DNA of 64,000 nucleotides, taken from assembly GCF_006715085.1 (NCBI RefSeq), contig NZ_VFMM01000001.1, positions 3,348,001 to 3,412,000 on the forward strand, written 5' to 3'. The position numbers and the translations under genes were made by a program. The first letter of the stretch is position 1, and the number at the start of each line of letters is the position of its first letter. Source of the stretch: Kribbella jejuensis (GTDB lineage: Bacteria > Actinomycetota > Actinomycetes > Propionibacteriales > Kribbellaceae). This document shows positions 1 to 8,954 of this stretch, piece by piece. The notes under the pieces were generated by a model. That model did not search any database, was not told the origin of the DNA, and saw only the letters and a list, made by a program, of their open reading frames with translations.

Positions 1-714
1 GGCGTCCTTGGTTTCGCGCGGAACGGACTGACGCGCCACCCGCGCCGCGAACACCCCGGCACCGAACCCGTTGTCGATGTTCACGACCGTCACGCCCGGC
101 GCGCACGAGTTCAGCATCCCGAGCAGCGCCGCCAGCCCGCCGAACGAAGCGCCGTACCCGACCGACGTCGGCACTGCGACCAGCGGTACGCCGACCAGCC
201 CGCCGACGACGCTCGGCAGCGCGCCCTCCATCCCGGCGACCACAATCAGGCAGTCCGCCGCGGCGAGCCGTTCGCGGACACCGAGGATCCGGTGCAGCCC
301 GGCGACACCCACATCCGTGATCACCTCCACCCCGGCGCCGAACACCCGAGCCGTCGTCGCCGCCTCGGCCGCGACCGGCGCATCCGACGTACCAGCGGCC
401 ACGACCGCCACCGTCCCGCTCTGCGTCGGCGGCTCGCCGAGGACCGCCGTACGTCCGACGGGGTCGACCACAGCCTCCGGCAGTTCGGCGGTCACCGCCG
501 CCTGCGCCTCGTCGGTCAACCGGGTCGCGAGTACGGCGTGACCGGGGTGGGTGGCGTGCAACGTGCGGAGCAGTTCCACGACCTGAGACGGCGTCTTGCC
601 CGCGCCGTACACGACTTCCGCGTCGCCGGTACGCTCCAACCGGTCGGTGTCGAGCCGGGCGTACCCGAGGTCGTGAATGCCCGGTACCGGGCCCTGATCA
701 GGCAAATGTGTCAC
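1..714 (-). CDS. larB: LarB-type nickel-pincer cofactor biosynthesis protein (partial)
   Basis: LarB carboxylates and hydrolyses nicotinic acid adenine dinucleotide in making the nickel-pincer cofactor of lactate racemase. I read 238 codons from a GTG at 714 to the window edge; the C-terminus lies outside. The C-terminal half has the AIR-carboxylase (PurE)-like signature seen in LarB: AGMEGALPSVVGGL, then PTSVGYGASFGGLAALL, then VVNIDNGFGAG. The N-terminal 100 residues are the more variable LarB extension. It is transcribed leftwards, so larC or larE partners would be beyond position 1. It could be labelled PurE-like by automated tools, but the MEGALPSV-VGGL block and length favour LarB. Confidence 0.85.
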   Translation of the reverse strand, partial: MTHLPDQGPVPGIHDLGYARLDTDRLERTGDAEVVYGAGKTPSQVVELLRTLHATHPGHAVLATRLTDEAQAAVTAELPEAVVDPVGRTAVLGEPPTQSGTVAVVAAGTSDAPVAAEAATTARVFGAGVEVITDVGVAGLHRILGVRERLAAADCLIVVAGMEGALPSVVGGLVGVPLVAVPTSVGYGASFGGLAALLGMLNSCAPGVTVVNIDNGFGAGVFAARVARQSVPRETKDA

Positions 715-826
715 GCCGTGAATCTACGTTGCCGGAGCCTGCGGTGCCGCACCCACCCGGACCGCACACGCTGTGCGATCACCTGAACACTCAGGCACAG
801 CAGGGGATGCCTTAGGCTCTAGTTCT

Positions 827-1312
827 GTGTCTTCGACGTTAGCCGGTGCCTTCGGGGTCGCCGCCCTGTTCGTGGCGGTGCTTGCCCTGGTGTTCGCGAT
901 CCAGGCCCTCCGGGCGCGCACGGTCCCGGTCGAGAAGACCACCCCTGCCCCGCTCCCCGAACCGGAACCGCAGCCCGTCCTGCCGGAAGCCAAGCCCGGC
1001 ACGGTGAAGGCGGAACTCCGCCGGCTCGGCAAGGAGCTGGAAGTCACCCGCGGCGAGGTCAAGGAAACGCTGCAACACCTCGCGATCGTCCGGTACGACG
1101 CCTTCGGCGACACCGGCGGCAAGCTCTCCTGGTCCCTCGCCCTCCTCGACGACCACGGCGACGGCGTCGTCCTGACGTCGATCAACAGCCGCGCCGACGC
1201 CCGCACGTACGCCAAAGAAATCAAGGCCTTCAAGAGCGAGTCCAAACTCTCCCCCGAAGAGGAAGAAGCAATAGAAACCCTCGCCAAAGAAGCCGGCCCC
1301 ACCGTCGACTGA
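827..1312 (+). CDS. DUF4446 family membrane-anchored protein
   Basis: Small protein of about 161 residues with one N-terminal membrane segment (about residues 5-27, rich in Ala/Val/Leu), a Pro/Glu-rich linker, then a charged coiled region and the conserved block VRYDAFGDTGGKLSWSLALL plus VLTSINSR that defines DUF4446. I start at the GTG at 827 because it places the hydrophobic segment at the N-terminus; an in-frame ATG at 773 would add 18 residues with no family similarity. Function is unknown; the family is widespread in Actinobacteria and Firmicutes. Convergent with the TetR gene that follows. Confidence 0.8.
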   Translation: MSSTLAGAFGVAALFVAVLALVFAIQALRARTVPVEKTTPAPLPEPEPQPVLPEAKPGTVKAELRRLGKELEVTRGEVKETLQHLAIVRYDAFGDTGGKLSWSLALLDDHGDGVVLTSINSRADARTYAKEIKAFKSESKLSPEEEEAIETLAKEAGPTVD

Positions 1313-1341
1313 CTGTTGTAGACCCGCGCACTCCCCTTCGC

Positions 1342-1923
1342 TCAGTGGTCGCCCTTGCACGGGTGGAGGCCGTCCATCAACAGGTTCAGGAGGCGGGCCG
1401 CCAGCGGTTTGTGACGGGGTGAGCCGGCCACGGTGAAGATGCCGATCAGGCCGGCTGCGATGTCGTCCGCGGTGACATCGGCCCGGATTCCGCCGGTCGT
1501 GCGGCCGGCTTCGAGGATGCTGTCGATGGCTCCGAGGAGCTCGGTGCGGGTGTCGGCGTGGGCGATCTCGCCTGCTTCGATCATCGCGAGCAGCGTGTCG
1601 AGCATCCCGTTCTTGGTCGCGATCCATTCGCCGAAGAGATCCATCCAGCGCCGTAGCGCCGCGGCAGGGTCGAGTTGGGCGAGTAGCTCCCCGGCGCCGG
1701 CGGTCAGCCGCGAGACCTGGTCGCGGTAGACCGCGTCGACCAGCGACTCGCGGGTGGGGAAGTGCCGGTAGAGCGTGGCAATGCCGACGCCAGCTTCGTT
1801 GGCGATCGCGCGCATCGAGGGCTCGTGGTCGGCCGCCGCGAACAGCCGGGTCGCAACGCCGAGGAGCTGTTCGCGGTTACGAGTCGCGTCCGCCCGCGGT
1901 CGGCGGCGTTCTGCGGCGGTCAA
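1342..1923 (-). CDS. TetR family transcriptional regulator
   Basis: A 193-residue one-component repressor. The N-terminal helix-turn-helix spans roughly residues 17-62 (AIANEAGVGIATLYRHF is the recognition part) and the rest is an all-helical ligand domain. The start appears to be a TTG at 1923, since an in-frame stop lies just upstream. It is divergent from the zinc-independent oxidoreductase at 2001, with inverted repeats in the 77-bp gap, so it very probably controls that gene and itself. The inducer cannot be told from sequence. Confidence 0.88.
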   Translation of the reverse strand: MTAAERRRPRADATRNREQLLGVATRLFAAADHEPSMRAIANEAGVGIATLYRHFPTRESLVDAVYRDQVSRLTAGAGELLAQLDPAAALRRWMDLFGEWIATKNGMLDTLLAMIEAGEIAHADTRTELLGAIDSILEAGRTTGGIRADVTADDIAAGLIGIFTVAGSPRHKPLAARLLNLLMDGLHPCKGDH

Positions 1924-1979
1924 AACGGATCACGCTCCACTTATGCTAGTTTGGATGCTAACCGGAGCATAATCCGTTT
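1923..1979. promoter_or_regulatory. Probable TetR operator region between divergent genes
   Basis: Two inverted repeats are visible: AAACGGAT (1923-1930) with ATCCGTTT (1972-1979), and TTATGCT (1941-1947) with AGCATAA (1966-1972). Their centres differ by about 5 bp. The outer left arm overlaps the regulator's TTG start. Location between a TetR gene and its divergent neighbour supports an operator role; binding is inferred. Confidence 0.5.
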
Positions 1980-2000
1980 ACTCTCGCGACCGGAGACCTC

Positions 2001-2984
2001 ATGAAAGAACCCAGTGTCGGTACGCCGGCGATCAGCGGCCGGGCGGTTCAGTTCGAGCAGTTCGGCGGACCTGAGGCCCTGAGCGTCCGCGAGGTGCCCG
2101 TACCGCAGGCCGGCCCGGGGCAGCTTCGCGTACGAGTCACCGCGGCCGGACTGAACCCGATGGACTGGTTCATGACCTCCGATGCGCAGACTGCGGCGCG
2201 CTTCGGCTTGAGCCTGCCCTGTGGTTTCGGCACCGACTACGCCGGAGTCGTGGATCAGGTCGGTGACGGTGTGAGCGATTTCGTGCCGGGTGATCGGGTG
2301 TTCGGCGGTGCCCTGTCCCGCGCCGTCGCCGACTACGTGGTCGTGGATGACATGGGAACCATCGTGGCGGGCGGCGAAGTGCACCGTACGCCTGACGGGG
2401 TCGACGATCGCACCGCTGCCACGCTGACCATCGCCGGCCGAACGGCAGCCGCGGCTCTTGCCGTGGTCACGCCGCGAGCGGGTGAGACGGTGCTGATCGG
2501 CGGGGCGGCAGGGGGCGTAGGTGTGTTCGCCGTCCAACTCGCTCGTCTCGCGGGCGCGCGAGTGATCGGGACAGGCTCGCCAAGCTCGGCCGACGCGCTG
2601 CGGGCACTGGGGGCCGAGCCGGTCGTCTACGGCGACGGTCTTGTGGATCGCGTACATGCGCTGGCTCCCGCCGGCGTCAATGCGGTCATGGACCTCCACG
2701 GCACGGACACTGCACAGGCGGCACGCGAACTCGGCGTACCGGACGAGCGCATCACCACCATCGCAGCCCAGCTCGACGGGATAACCCCCGCCAACGGCGC
2801 CACCGCCCCCGAGGGCGCACTCGGGGAAATCGCCGATCTCGCGGCCGCGGGCCGCCTCCGCGTACCGATCGCGTCCACCTTCCCGATCGAACAGATCCGC
2901 ACCGCGGTCGAACTCCAGGCGGCACGACACGTCCACGGAAAGATCGTCATCGACCTCCAGCAAGGGCGGCCCAGGGACCAGTGA
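2001..2984 (+). CDS. NADP-dependent oxidoreductase, quinone oxidoreductase-like MDR
   Basis: A 327-residue medium-chain dehydrogenase/reductase without the zinc ligands of alcohol dehydrogenases. It has the GroES-like N-terminal fold (AAGLNPMDW near residue 50) and the Rossmann fold with the NADPH-binding GGAAGGVGVFAVQLAR motif near residue 168. Such enzymes reduce quinones or alkenal/enone compounds with NADPH. The ATG at 2001 has a GGAGA ribosome site about 8 bases upstream. Regulation is probably by the divergent TetR. Substrate is unknown. Confidence 0.88.
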   Translation: MKEPSVGTPAISGRAVQFEQFGGPEALSVREVPVPQAGPGQLRVRVTAAGLNPMDWFMTSDAQTAARFGLSLPCGFGTDYAGVVDQVGDGVSDFVPGDRVFGGALSRAVADYVVVDDMGTIVAGGEVHRTPDGVDDRTAATLTIAGRTAAAALAVVTPRAGETVLIGGAAGGVGVFAVQLARLAGARVIGTGSPSSADALRALGAEPVVYGDGLVDRVHALAPAGVNAVMDLHGTDTAQAARELGVPDERITTIAAQLDGITPANGATAPEGALGEIADLAAAGRLRVPIASTFPIEQIRTAVELQAARHVHGKIVIDLQQGRPRDQ

Positions 2985-3032
2985 GGAACCAAACACCGCG
3001 GGTCGCTCGGGTTTGGGCGGTCGGTCGCGGTG

Positions 3033-3054
3033 CGGGGGGTGGGTGGGGGCGGGG
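3033..3054 (+). other. G-quadruplex-capable G-rich tract between convergent genes
   Basis: Four runs of three or more G separated by single bases (GGGGGG, GGG, GGGGG, GGGG) lie in the 132-bp gap between the oxidoreductase (2984) and the converging PAP2-kinase gene (3117). The spacing fits a canonical intramolecular G-quadruplex. No ordinary terminator hairpin is obvious in this gap. A role is inference only. Confidence 0.4.
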
Positions 3055-3116
3055 AGTACGCGGCGACGGAGTTGGGCGGGGCCGCGAGGGTGTATCACAG
3101 GTCTCTTTGAGCTCTT

Positions 3117-4712
3117 CTACCTGCGTTTGGGGACTCTTGCGGTGAGGGCGCCGGGTTCTATTTCGGTGATCAGGTAGCGGCCGGGGCCGATGGGGTCGCC
3201 GTCCAGTTGGCGTTGGACGTCTACGGCGGCGTGGATTTCCACTCGGTGGCCGGTGAAGCGTTCCAGGTACATGTCGCTGCGGTTGGTGCGGGTCATCAGG
3301 CGCCAGAGGACGATCGGCCACTGGGTGACGCGGCGCGGGGCGATCACGACGACGTCGAGGAGGCCGTCGTCGGGGCGGGCGTCGGGGAGCAGCGGGATGT
3401 TGGCCTGGAGCATGCCGACGTTGCCGACGACGACCGTGCGGACGCGGCGTTCGATCGGTTCGGCCTCGTCGATGGTGATCTGGACCCGGACCGACGGGTG
3501 GTTCACGTTCTTCGCGGCCGACACCAGGTACGCGGTCCAGCCGATCTGCTTCTTCAGATGAGGCGGGGCGCCGGAGATGATCGCGGCATCCAGACCGAGC
3601 CCGGCCATCACGGCGTACCGGTCGTTGTCGAGGTCGTCACCGTGTACGCCGACCAGGTCGATCCGCCGGTCACGGCCTTCGAGGATGCGCTCCAGCGCGT
3701 CGTCGAGGTCGAGCGGGATGTGCAGGTTCCGCGCCAGCAGGTTCCCGGTACCGGCGGGGATCACGCCGACCGGGATCCCGGTGTGCGCGAGCGCCGAGCA
3801 CACCACCCGGACCGTACCGTCGCCACCCGCCACGAGCACCAGATCCGACGCGTACTCGATCGCCGCCTTCGCCATCGCATTGCCGGCGTCGTCCTCGCGG
3901 GTCTCCAGCCAGAGCGGGTCCTCGTACCCACGGACCGCGAGCGCACGGGTCACCTTCCGCCGGAACGCCACTCCGTCCCCGACCTTGATCGGGTTCACGA
4001 TGACCGCCGCCCGCGGCGGTGCCGTCGTACCGTCACTCTCGACCGCGGTACGCCGACGCCGACGCCGCAACCCCGGCCGCAGCCCGAACCCGATCGACGT
4101 CGCGGTCAGAATCGCCAGACCGAGCGCCCAGCCGCCGAGGACGTCGGACACGTAGTGCACGTTCAGCGCGATCCGGTCCGCGGACGCGATCCACACCACC
4201 GCGATCACCGGCAACAGCACGAGCAACCGGAACCGCCGCCGCCAGCCCCGTACCGACGGCAGTACGACGCCGAGCGCCCCCGCCATCACGAACGCCGCCG
4301 CGGCATGCCCTGACACGTACGAGAACCCGCTGGCCTCTCCCAGCATCGGCACAGGTCGTGGCCGCTCGAACACAGCCTTCACCACCTGGACCAGCACCAG
4401 CTCCGCCGCCGCCGACGTGAGCAGCCAGAACGTCAGCAGCCGCGCCCGTCGATGCCAGAGGTACGCCGCGACGATCGCAATCACCGCCCGCGACGTCCAG
4501 GGCAGTACGACCGCGCCGACGACCTGCCAGAAGTCGATGAGCCCCTCGTGCGCGGCGCCGTACGTCGCGGCCCGCGCCGCCACCGACTGGTCCCACCGCG
4601 CCAGCGGGGCCCAGTGCTCGAACACCAGCACCGTCAGCACCGCGAACGGCATCACACCCAGGACGACCGTGAGCGCACGGCCGACCGCGGTACTGGGTGG
4701 GTGGTGGTTCAT
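3117..4712 (-). CDS. PAP2 phosphatase-diacylglycerol kinase fusion protein
   Basis: About 531 residues combining two lipid enzymes. Residues 1-215 form a multi-pass PAP2 phosphatase with the three signature parts KAVFERPRP, SYVSGHA and a VHYVSD motif with catalytic His. From about residue 235 follows a DAGK/LCB5 kinase catalytic domain with AAVIVNP, the VAGGDGTVR nucleotide loop and GVIPAGTGNLLARN. Together they could interconvert phosphatidate and diacylglycerol or act on undecaprenyl or sphingoid-like phosphates at the membrane. I start at the ATG at 4712; ATGs at 4757/4760 would add up to 16 residues. The frame stays open further upstream, but that part is low-complexity Arg-rich shadow of serS. 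Confidence 0.85.
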   Translation of the reverse strand: MNHHPPSTAVGRALTVVLGVMPFAVLTVLVFEHWAPLARWDQSVAARAATYGAAHEGLIDFWQVVGAVVLPWTSRAVIAIVAAYLWHRRARLLTFWLLTSAAAELVLVQVVKAVFERPRPVPMLGEASGFSYVSGHAAAAFVMAGALGVVLPSVRGWRRRFRLLVLLPVIAVVWIASADRIALNVHYVSDVLGGWALGLAILTATSIGFGLRPGLRRRRRRTAVESDGTTAPPRAAVIVNPIKVGDGVAFRRKVTRALAVRGYEDPLWLETREDDAGNAMAKAAIEYASDLVLVAGGDGTVRVVCSALAHTGIPVGVIPAGTGNLLARNLHIPLDLDDALERILEGRDRRIDLVGVHGDDLDNDRYAVMAGLGLDAAIISGAPPHLKKQIGWTAYLVSAAKNVNHPSVRVQITIDEAEPIERRVRTVVVGNVGMLQANIPLLPDARPDDGLLDVVVIAPRRVTQWPIVLWRLMTRTNRSDMYLERFTGHRVEIHAAVDVQRQLDGDPIGPGRYLITEIEPGALTARVPKRR

Positions 4713-4807
4713 CGGCCCGCTCAGATCCCCCTCGATGATGACGTGTCGCCACCCCATCATCCCGAATAGACTTCGCCGCCAATGACACGCCCCGATACCC
4801 TCAGGGT

Positions 4808-6082
4808 GTGATTGACGCGAAACTGCTCCGTGAGAACCCCGATGTCGTACGCGCCGCCTTGACCAAGCGTGGCGAGAGTACCGAGGTGGTGGACCAGATC
4901 CTGGTCGCCGACAGTGAGCGTCGATCGTCCATCTCCGCCTTCGAGGCACTCCGGGCCGAGCAGAAGTCGCTCGGCAAGCAGGTCGCGCAGGCCAAGGGCG
5001 ACGAGCGGACCGCGCTGCTGGAGCGCACCAAGACCCTGGCCGCCGAGGTGAAGGCCAACGAGGCCGCCGCGAACGAGGCCGCCGATCGGTACGACGCACT
5101 CGCCGCCGCGCTACCCAACCTGGTCTCCGACGAGGCCCCGGTCGGTGGCGAGGACGACTACGTCGTGATCGAGGAGGTCGGCAAGCCGCGCGACTTCGCC
5201 GCCGAGGGGTTCGAGCCCCGCGACCATCTCGAGCTGGGCGAGCTGCTCGGCGCGATCGACATGGAGCGCGGCGCGAAGATCTCCGGCAGCAGGTTCTACT
5301 TCCTCAAGGGCGTCGGGATGCTGCTCCAGCTCGGCATGCTGCAGCTGGCGATCCAGCAGGCGGTCGAGGCCGGCTTCACCCCGATGATCACGCCGACCCT
5401 GGTCAAGCCCGAGGTGATGGGCGGCACCGGGTACCTGTCCGCGCACGACGACGTGTACCGGCTCGCGGACCCCGAGCTCTACCTGACCGGTACGTCGGAG
5501 GTCGCGCTGGCCGGCTACCACATGGACGAGATCCTCGACCTCACCAACGGCCCGATCCGGTACGCCGGCTGGTCGTCCTGCTACCGCAAGGAAGCCGGGT
5601 CGCACGGGAAGGACACCCGCGGGATCATCCGCGTCCACCAGTTCGACAAGGTCGAGATGTTCTCCTACTGCACGCTCGAGGAGGCGGCCGCCGAGCACCT
5701 GCGGCTGCTGGCGTGGGAGAAGGAGATGCTCGACAAGATGGAGCTGAGCTACCGGGTGATCGACACCGCCACCGGCGACCTCGGCATCTCGGCGTACCGG
5801 AAGTTCGACTGCGAGGCGTGGGTGCCGACCCAGGGCCGGTACCGCGAGCTGACCTCGACGTCGAACTGCACGGACTTCCAGGCCCGGCGGCTGAACATCC
5901 GGCACCGGGACGCGGACGGCAAGACGCAGCCGGTCGCGACGCTGAACGGCACGCTGGCCACGACCCGCTGGATCGTCGCGATTCTCGAGACGCACCAGCT
6001 GGCCGACGGCTCGGTCCGGGTGCCGACCGCTCTGCAGCCGTACGTCGGTGGTCGTGAGGTCCTCGAACCGGTCGCTCGATGA
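4808..6082 (+). CDS. serS: Seryl-tRNA synthetase
   Basis: Charges tRNA-Ser (and tRNA-Sec) with serine in the cytosol. At 424 residues it has the full class II architecture: an N-terminal long coiled-coil arm (about residues 25-105) that grips the tRNA variable arm, then the catalytic core with motif 2 around [15 protein letters not shown] and motif 3 near [16 protein letters not shown]. Start is GTG at 4808. Its stop overlaps the following HAD gene by 4 bases, so the two are translationally coupled. Divergent from the PAP2-kinase gene. Confidence 0.97.
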   Translation: MIDAKLLRENPDVVRAALTKRGESTEVVDQILVADSERRSSISAFEALRAEQKSLGKQVAQAKGDERTALLERTKTLAAEVKANEAAANEAADRYDALAAALPNLVSDEAPVGGEDDYVVIEEVGKPRDFAAEGFEPRDHLELGELLGAIDMERGAKISGSRFYFLKGVGMLLQLGMLQLAIQQAVEAGFTPMITPTLVKPEVMGGTGYLSAHDDVYRLADPELYLTGTSEVALAGYHMDEILDLTNGPIRYAGWSSCYRKEAGSHGKDTRGIIRVHQFDKVEMFSYCTLEEAAAEHLRLLAWEKEMLDKMELSYRVIDTATGDLGISAYRKFDCEAWVPTQGRYRELTSTSNCTDFQARRLNIRHRDADGKTQPVATLNGTLATTRWIVAILETHQLADGSVRVPTALQPYVGGREVLEPVAR

Positions 6083-6882
6083 CCGGAGCGCAAGATTTCG
6101 GGCCGCCGACAGTAGTTGCCCTGGACATCGACGGAACCCTGCTCGACCACGACGACGGCCTGTCGCCGGCAGTCCTCGACGCGGTCCGGCGGACCGCCGA
6201 GCAGGTTCCGGTCGTGCTGGCCACCGGTCGCGCCTGGTCGACGACCGCGCCGATCGCCCAGCGGCTCCGGCTGCCGGCCGGCGGATTCGTTGTCTGCAGC
6301 AACGGTGCGCGCACGATCCGTTACCCCGACGGCGCGGTCGTCGACGAGCGCACCTTCGACCCGACGACGGTGATCCGGTCGGTACGCCGGTACGCGCCGA
6401 ACGCCCGGATGGCCGTCGAGGATGCGGACGGCAGCTACCTGGTCACCGCTCCGTTCCCGGACGGCGACCTGGGCGCGAACGCGAGGATCCGGGTGGTCAG
6501 CGACGCGGAGCTCGCGCCGCAACCCGTGACCCGGTTGATCATCCGGGACCCGGACCAGTCCGAGAGTGACTTCGTCAACCTGGCGGAACGCCTCGGCCTG
6601 CACGGGGTCAGCTACTTCGTCGGCTGGACGGCCTGGCTCGACATCGCGCCGGAAGGTGTGGACAAGTCGACCGGGCTGAAGGTCGCGCTCGCCCAGCTCG
6701 GCCTGGACCCGTCCGGGCTGTTGGCGATCGGTGACGGACGCAACGACATCGAGATGCTCAACTACGCCGGTTTCGGGGTCGCGATGGGCTCCGCGCCGGA
6801 CGAGGTGAAGGTGGCCGCGGACGAGGTGACGAAATCGGTCCAGGACGACGGCGCGGCGGCCACTCTCAACCGCTGGTTCTAG
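6079..6882 (+). CDS. HAD-superfamily Cof-type phosphatase
   Basis: A 267-residue haloacid dehalogenase-like hydrolase. Motif I is ALDIDGTLL (nucleophile and acid Asp, residues 14-22), motif II lies at VLATGRAW, and motif IV is [14 protein letters not shown]. The type IIB cap between them is characteristic of Cof/YidA sugar phosphatases. The ATG at 6079 overlaps the serS stop (ATGA), and this serS-HAD pairing recurs in actinobacteria. The substrate is unknown; sugar phosphates or nucleotide-derived phosphates are typical. Confidence 0.9.
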   Translation: MTGAQDFGPPTVVALDIDGTLLDHDDGLSPAVLDAVRRTAEQVPVVLATGRAWSTTAPIAQRLRLPAGGFVVCSNGARTIRYPDGAVVDERTFDPTTVIRSVRRYAPNARMAVEDADGSYLVTAPFPDGDLGANARIRVVSDAELAPQPVTRLIIRDPDQSESDFVNLAERLGLHGVSYFVGWTAWLDIAPEGVDKSTGLKVALAQLGLDPSGLLAIGDGRNDIEMLNYAGFGVAMGSAPDEVKVAADEVTKSVQDDGAAATLNRWF

Positions 6883-6928
6883 AACCCCTTTCGGCGACAA
6901 CCGAATACCTTGACAGTTGACAAGAAAA

Positions 6929-6968
6929 AGGCCCGGAACCCCTGTTCTCACAGGGTTTCCGGGCCCTT
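6929..6968. terminator. Bidirectional terminator hairpin
   Basis: A strong inverted repeat pairs AAGGCCCGGAACCCCTG (6929-6945) with CAGGGTTTCCGGGCCCTT (6951-6968) around a short loop, preceded by a run of A on the plus strand (U run for the minus transcript). It lies between the serS-HAD operon and the converging WhiB-like gene and can end transcription from both sides. Confidence 0.8.
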
Positions 6969-7021
6969 CCCACTGATAGAACTGACAGAACCGATAGTCC
7001 GCTGGCGGGCCGAGTATCGGA

Positions 7022-7570
7022 TCAGGCGACTCGCGTGCCGCCTCGCCGGCCCTGGTGCTGCTCGACGACGGTGTCGAACGCGTCCAGCACCGCACTGACC
7101 TCAGGACGCGGCCGCGGCGTCTTCGCGGCCGGGCTCTGACCGCGCCGGGCGCGCCGCAGGTGCCGCTTCACCGTCGACAACGAGCAGCCGAGGCGCATCG
7201 CCAGCGACTCGAGGCTGTCGTTCGGGTACTGGGTGCGCAGCCGCAGGACTTCTTCGTGGCTCACCGGCCGGCGCGTCCCCCGCGCGCCGGCAAGCTGGTC
7301 GAAGTCGTCGGCCTGCACCTCGACGTCGAGCAGGTTGCGGATCGAACGCCGTTGTGCGGCAGTCGTTCCGGCGACGAAACCGCTCACGTCGTGCTCCGCG
7401 ACCGCGCTGTACAGGCAGTCGGTGAACAGCGGGCAGGAGGCGCACAGCGCCTTCGCCTCACGGACGAGCTGTTCGTACCGCTCACGGGTACGGCGGGTTG
7501 CGGACGCGGGCGGCGGCTCTTCCATCAGCCGGTGCTGAAAGACTTCGGGACGGGCGATACAGCCGGTCAT
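7022..7570 (-). CDS. WhiB-family Fe-S regulator with C-terminal HTH extension
   Basis: A 182-residue WhiB-like protein. The four cysteines for a [4Fe-4S] cluster are C4, C43, C46 and C52 (C-x2-C-x5-C), followed by the VSGFVAGTT turn that replaces the usual G-[VI]-W-G-G. Unlike typical WhiB proteins (about 85-130 residues) it continues into a second DNA-binding part, residues about 100-145, with the sigma-region-4-like HTH LAMRLGCSLSTVKRHLRRA. I start at ATG 7570, which follows a GGGAAGGGG ribosome site; an upstream in-frame ATG (7660) would put 30 unrelated residues in front. Redox- or NO-responsive transcription control is expected from the family. Confidence 0.85.
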   Translation of the reverse strand: MTGCIARPEVFQHRLMEEPPPASATRRTRERYEQLVREAKALCASCPLFTDCLYSAVAEHDVSGFVAGTTAAQRRSIRNLLDVEVQADDFDQLAGARGTRRPVSHEEVLRLRTQYPNDSLESLAMRLGCSLSTVKRHLRRARRGQSPAAKTPRPRPEVSAVLDAFDTVVEQHQGRRGGTRVA

Positions 7571-8110
7571 TGCCCCTTCCCTGGTGGAAGATGTGTCGAC
7601 AGCCGCTCGAGAGCTTCTGCCCCCCGGCCCCGCTAGATTGGCGCTGTTGACGGTCATCAAGGCTCCCCAAGTATCAAGACCCGAGTGAACAAACGGTGAA
7701 CGACGTTCGTTCGCACGGCTCCACTAACCGGTGGACCCGCACTTTGTTGCCGGCCCACCCTGTCGTCCCGGGCGTGGGACGCACCGATCCATAACTCTTG
7801 ACGCCGCTGCCGCGGTTTTGGTTGCAGCCAATTCCACAACAGTTCTTCGGCGTTTGTGTGTGCTTCCGGAGGTGGGGCGGCATCAGTCGCGCTGATCCAG
7901 AACACGCATACGACGCGGCCGAACAGCCCCCGGTTCCCCACCAGACCTAGGCATGGAATCATGCGCCAACCCTGTGGCGCAGGGGAACTTGCTGCCTTTG
8001 CAGCATCCTGCCGTAACGGTCTGATGACGTTGTCAAAAGCTCAACGAGATAAGTCAAAAAGACTTGAATCCGATTGACGATCGCTTGCGCCCAAGGCACT
8101 CGGAAGGGTA
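7571..8110. other. 540-bp gap between divergent WhiB-like and HAD genes
   Basis: No convincing gene is seen. GC drops here compared with flanking genes. It must hold the promoters of the divergent WhiB-like gene (leader up to 7571) and the HAD gene at 8111. Short repeats such as GTGAACAAACGGTGAACGAC (7685-7704) and a GAACGACGTTCGTTC inverted repeat just after are visible, which could be operator-like. The open frame on the minus strand at 7657-7962 has no recognisable protein features. Confidence 0.4.
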
Positions 8111-8947
8111 ATGCGCGACGGGGTCGTCGAACGTTACGGTTGCCTCGTGAGTGCACCCCGCCTGATAGCCACCGATCTCGACGGAACGCTCGTCCGCAGC
8201 GACGGCACGGTGTCCGAACGCACCCGCGCCGCGGTGCTCGCGGCGCAGGCCGCGGGAAGTGTTTTCGTGATGGTCACCGCCCGGCCACCTCGCTGGCTGC
8301 ACGACCTGTCGTACCTGGTCGGCGACCACGGAGTCGCGATTGTTGCCAACGGCGCCATTCTGTACGACGTCCTGCGGCGTAAGGCGATCCGCACCCGGTT
8401 GATCGACCCGACCGTCGCGCTCGAGGTGGCGCGGGCGATCCGGGCCGCGATCCCGGACGTACAGTTCGCGATCGAGCGACCGGACCGCTACGGACAGGAA
8501 CCGGTCTACCTCAATCGGTGGCCGAAACCCGACGACACGTTGGTCGCGAACGTCGACGTACTGCTCGCCGAACCGGCCGCGAAACTGTTGGTGCGGCACC
8601 CGAGTCTGCACTCCGACGACCTGCTCGCCTTGGTGAATCCTTTGGTGGGCCAACGAGTCTCGGCCAGTCACAGCGGAGGTCACGGTTTGGTGGAGATCGC
8701 CGCGAGCGGGGTGAGCAAGGCCGCGATGCTGGCCGATTTCGCCGCCAGTCAAGGGATCTCGGCGGACGAGACGATCGCCTTCGGTGACTCGGTCAACGAT
8801 CTCCCGATGCTCGCCTGGGCCGGCACGTCGTACGGCGTCGCGAACGCGCACCCCGACGTCCTCGCGGTCGTCGACCGGATCGCGCCGGCAAACGACGAGG
8901 ACGGCGTCGCCGCCGTCCTCGAGGAGTTCTTCCAGCCTTTGAACTAA
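8111..8947 (+). CDS. HAD-superfamily Cof-type phosphatase
   Basis: A second Cof/YidA-like hydrolase of up to 278 residues with motif I ATDLDGTLV, motif II MVTARPP and motif IV TIAFGDSVNDLPML, plus the C2-type cap. It is not a close copy of the enzyme at 6079. I use ATG 8111, which has a GGAAGGG site 4-9 bases upstream, but a GTG at 8147 places the Asp nucleophile at the usual distance from the N-terminus and may be the true start. It converges on bpa with only 7 bases between stops. Substrate unknown. Confidence 0.88.
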   Translation: MRDGVVERYGCLVSAPRLIATDLDGTLVRSDGTVSERTRAAVLAAQAAGSVFVMVTARPPRWLHDLSYLVGDHGVAIVANGAILYDVLRRKAIRTRLIDPTVALEVARAIRAAIPDVQFAIERPDRYGQEPVYLNRWPKPDDTLVANVDVLLAEPAAKLLVRHPSLHSDDLLALVNPLVGQRVSASHSGGHGLVEIAASGVSKAAMLADFAASQGISADETIAFGDSVNDLPMLAWAGTSYGVANAHPDVLAVVDRIAPANDEDGVAAVLEEFFQPLN

Positions 8948-8954
8948 GGCGTTT

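Noticed and set aside
7657..7962. Minus-strand frame of 101 codons upstream of the WhiB-like gene
   Set aside because: No ribosome site, no recognisable domain, and ordinary intergenic composition.
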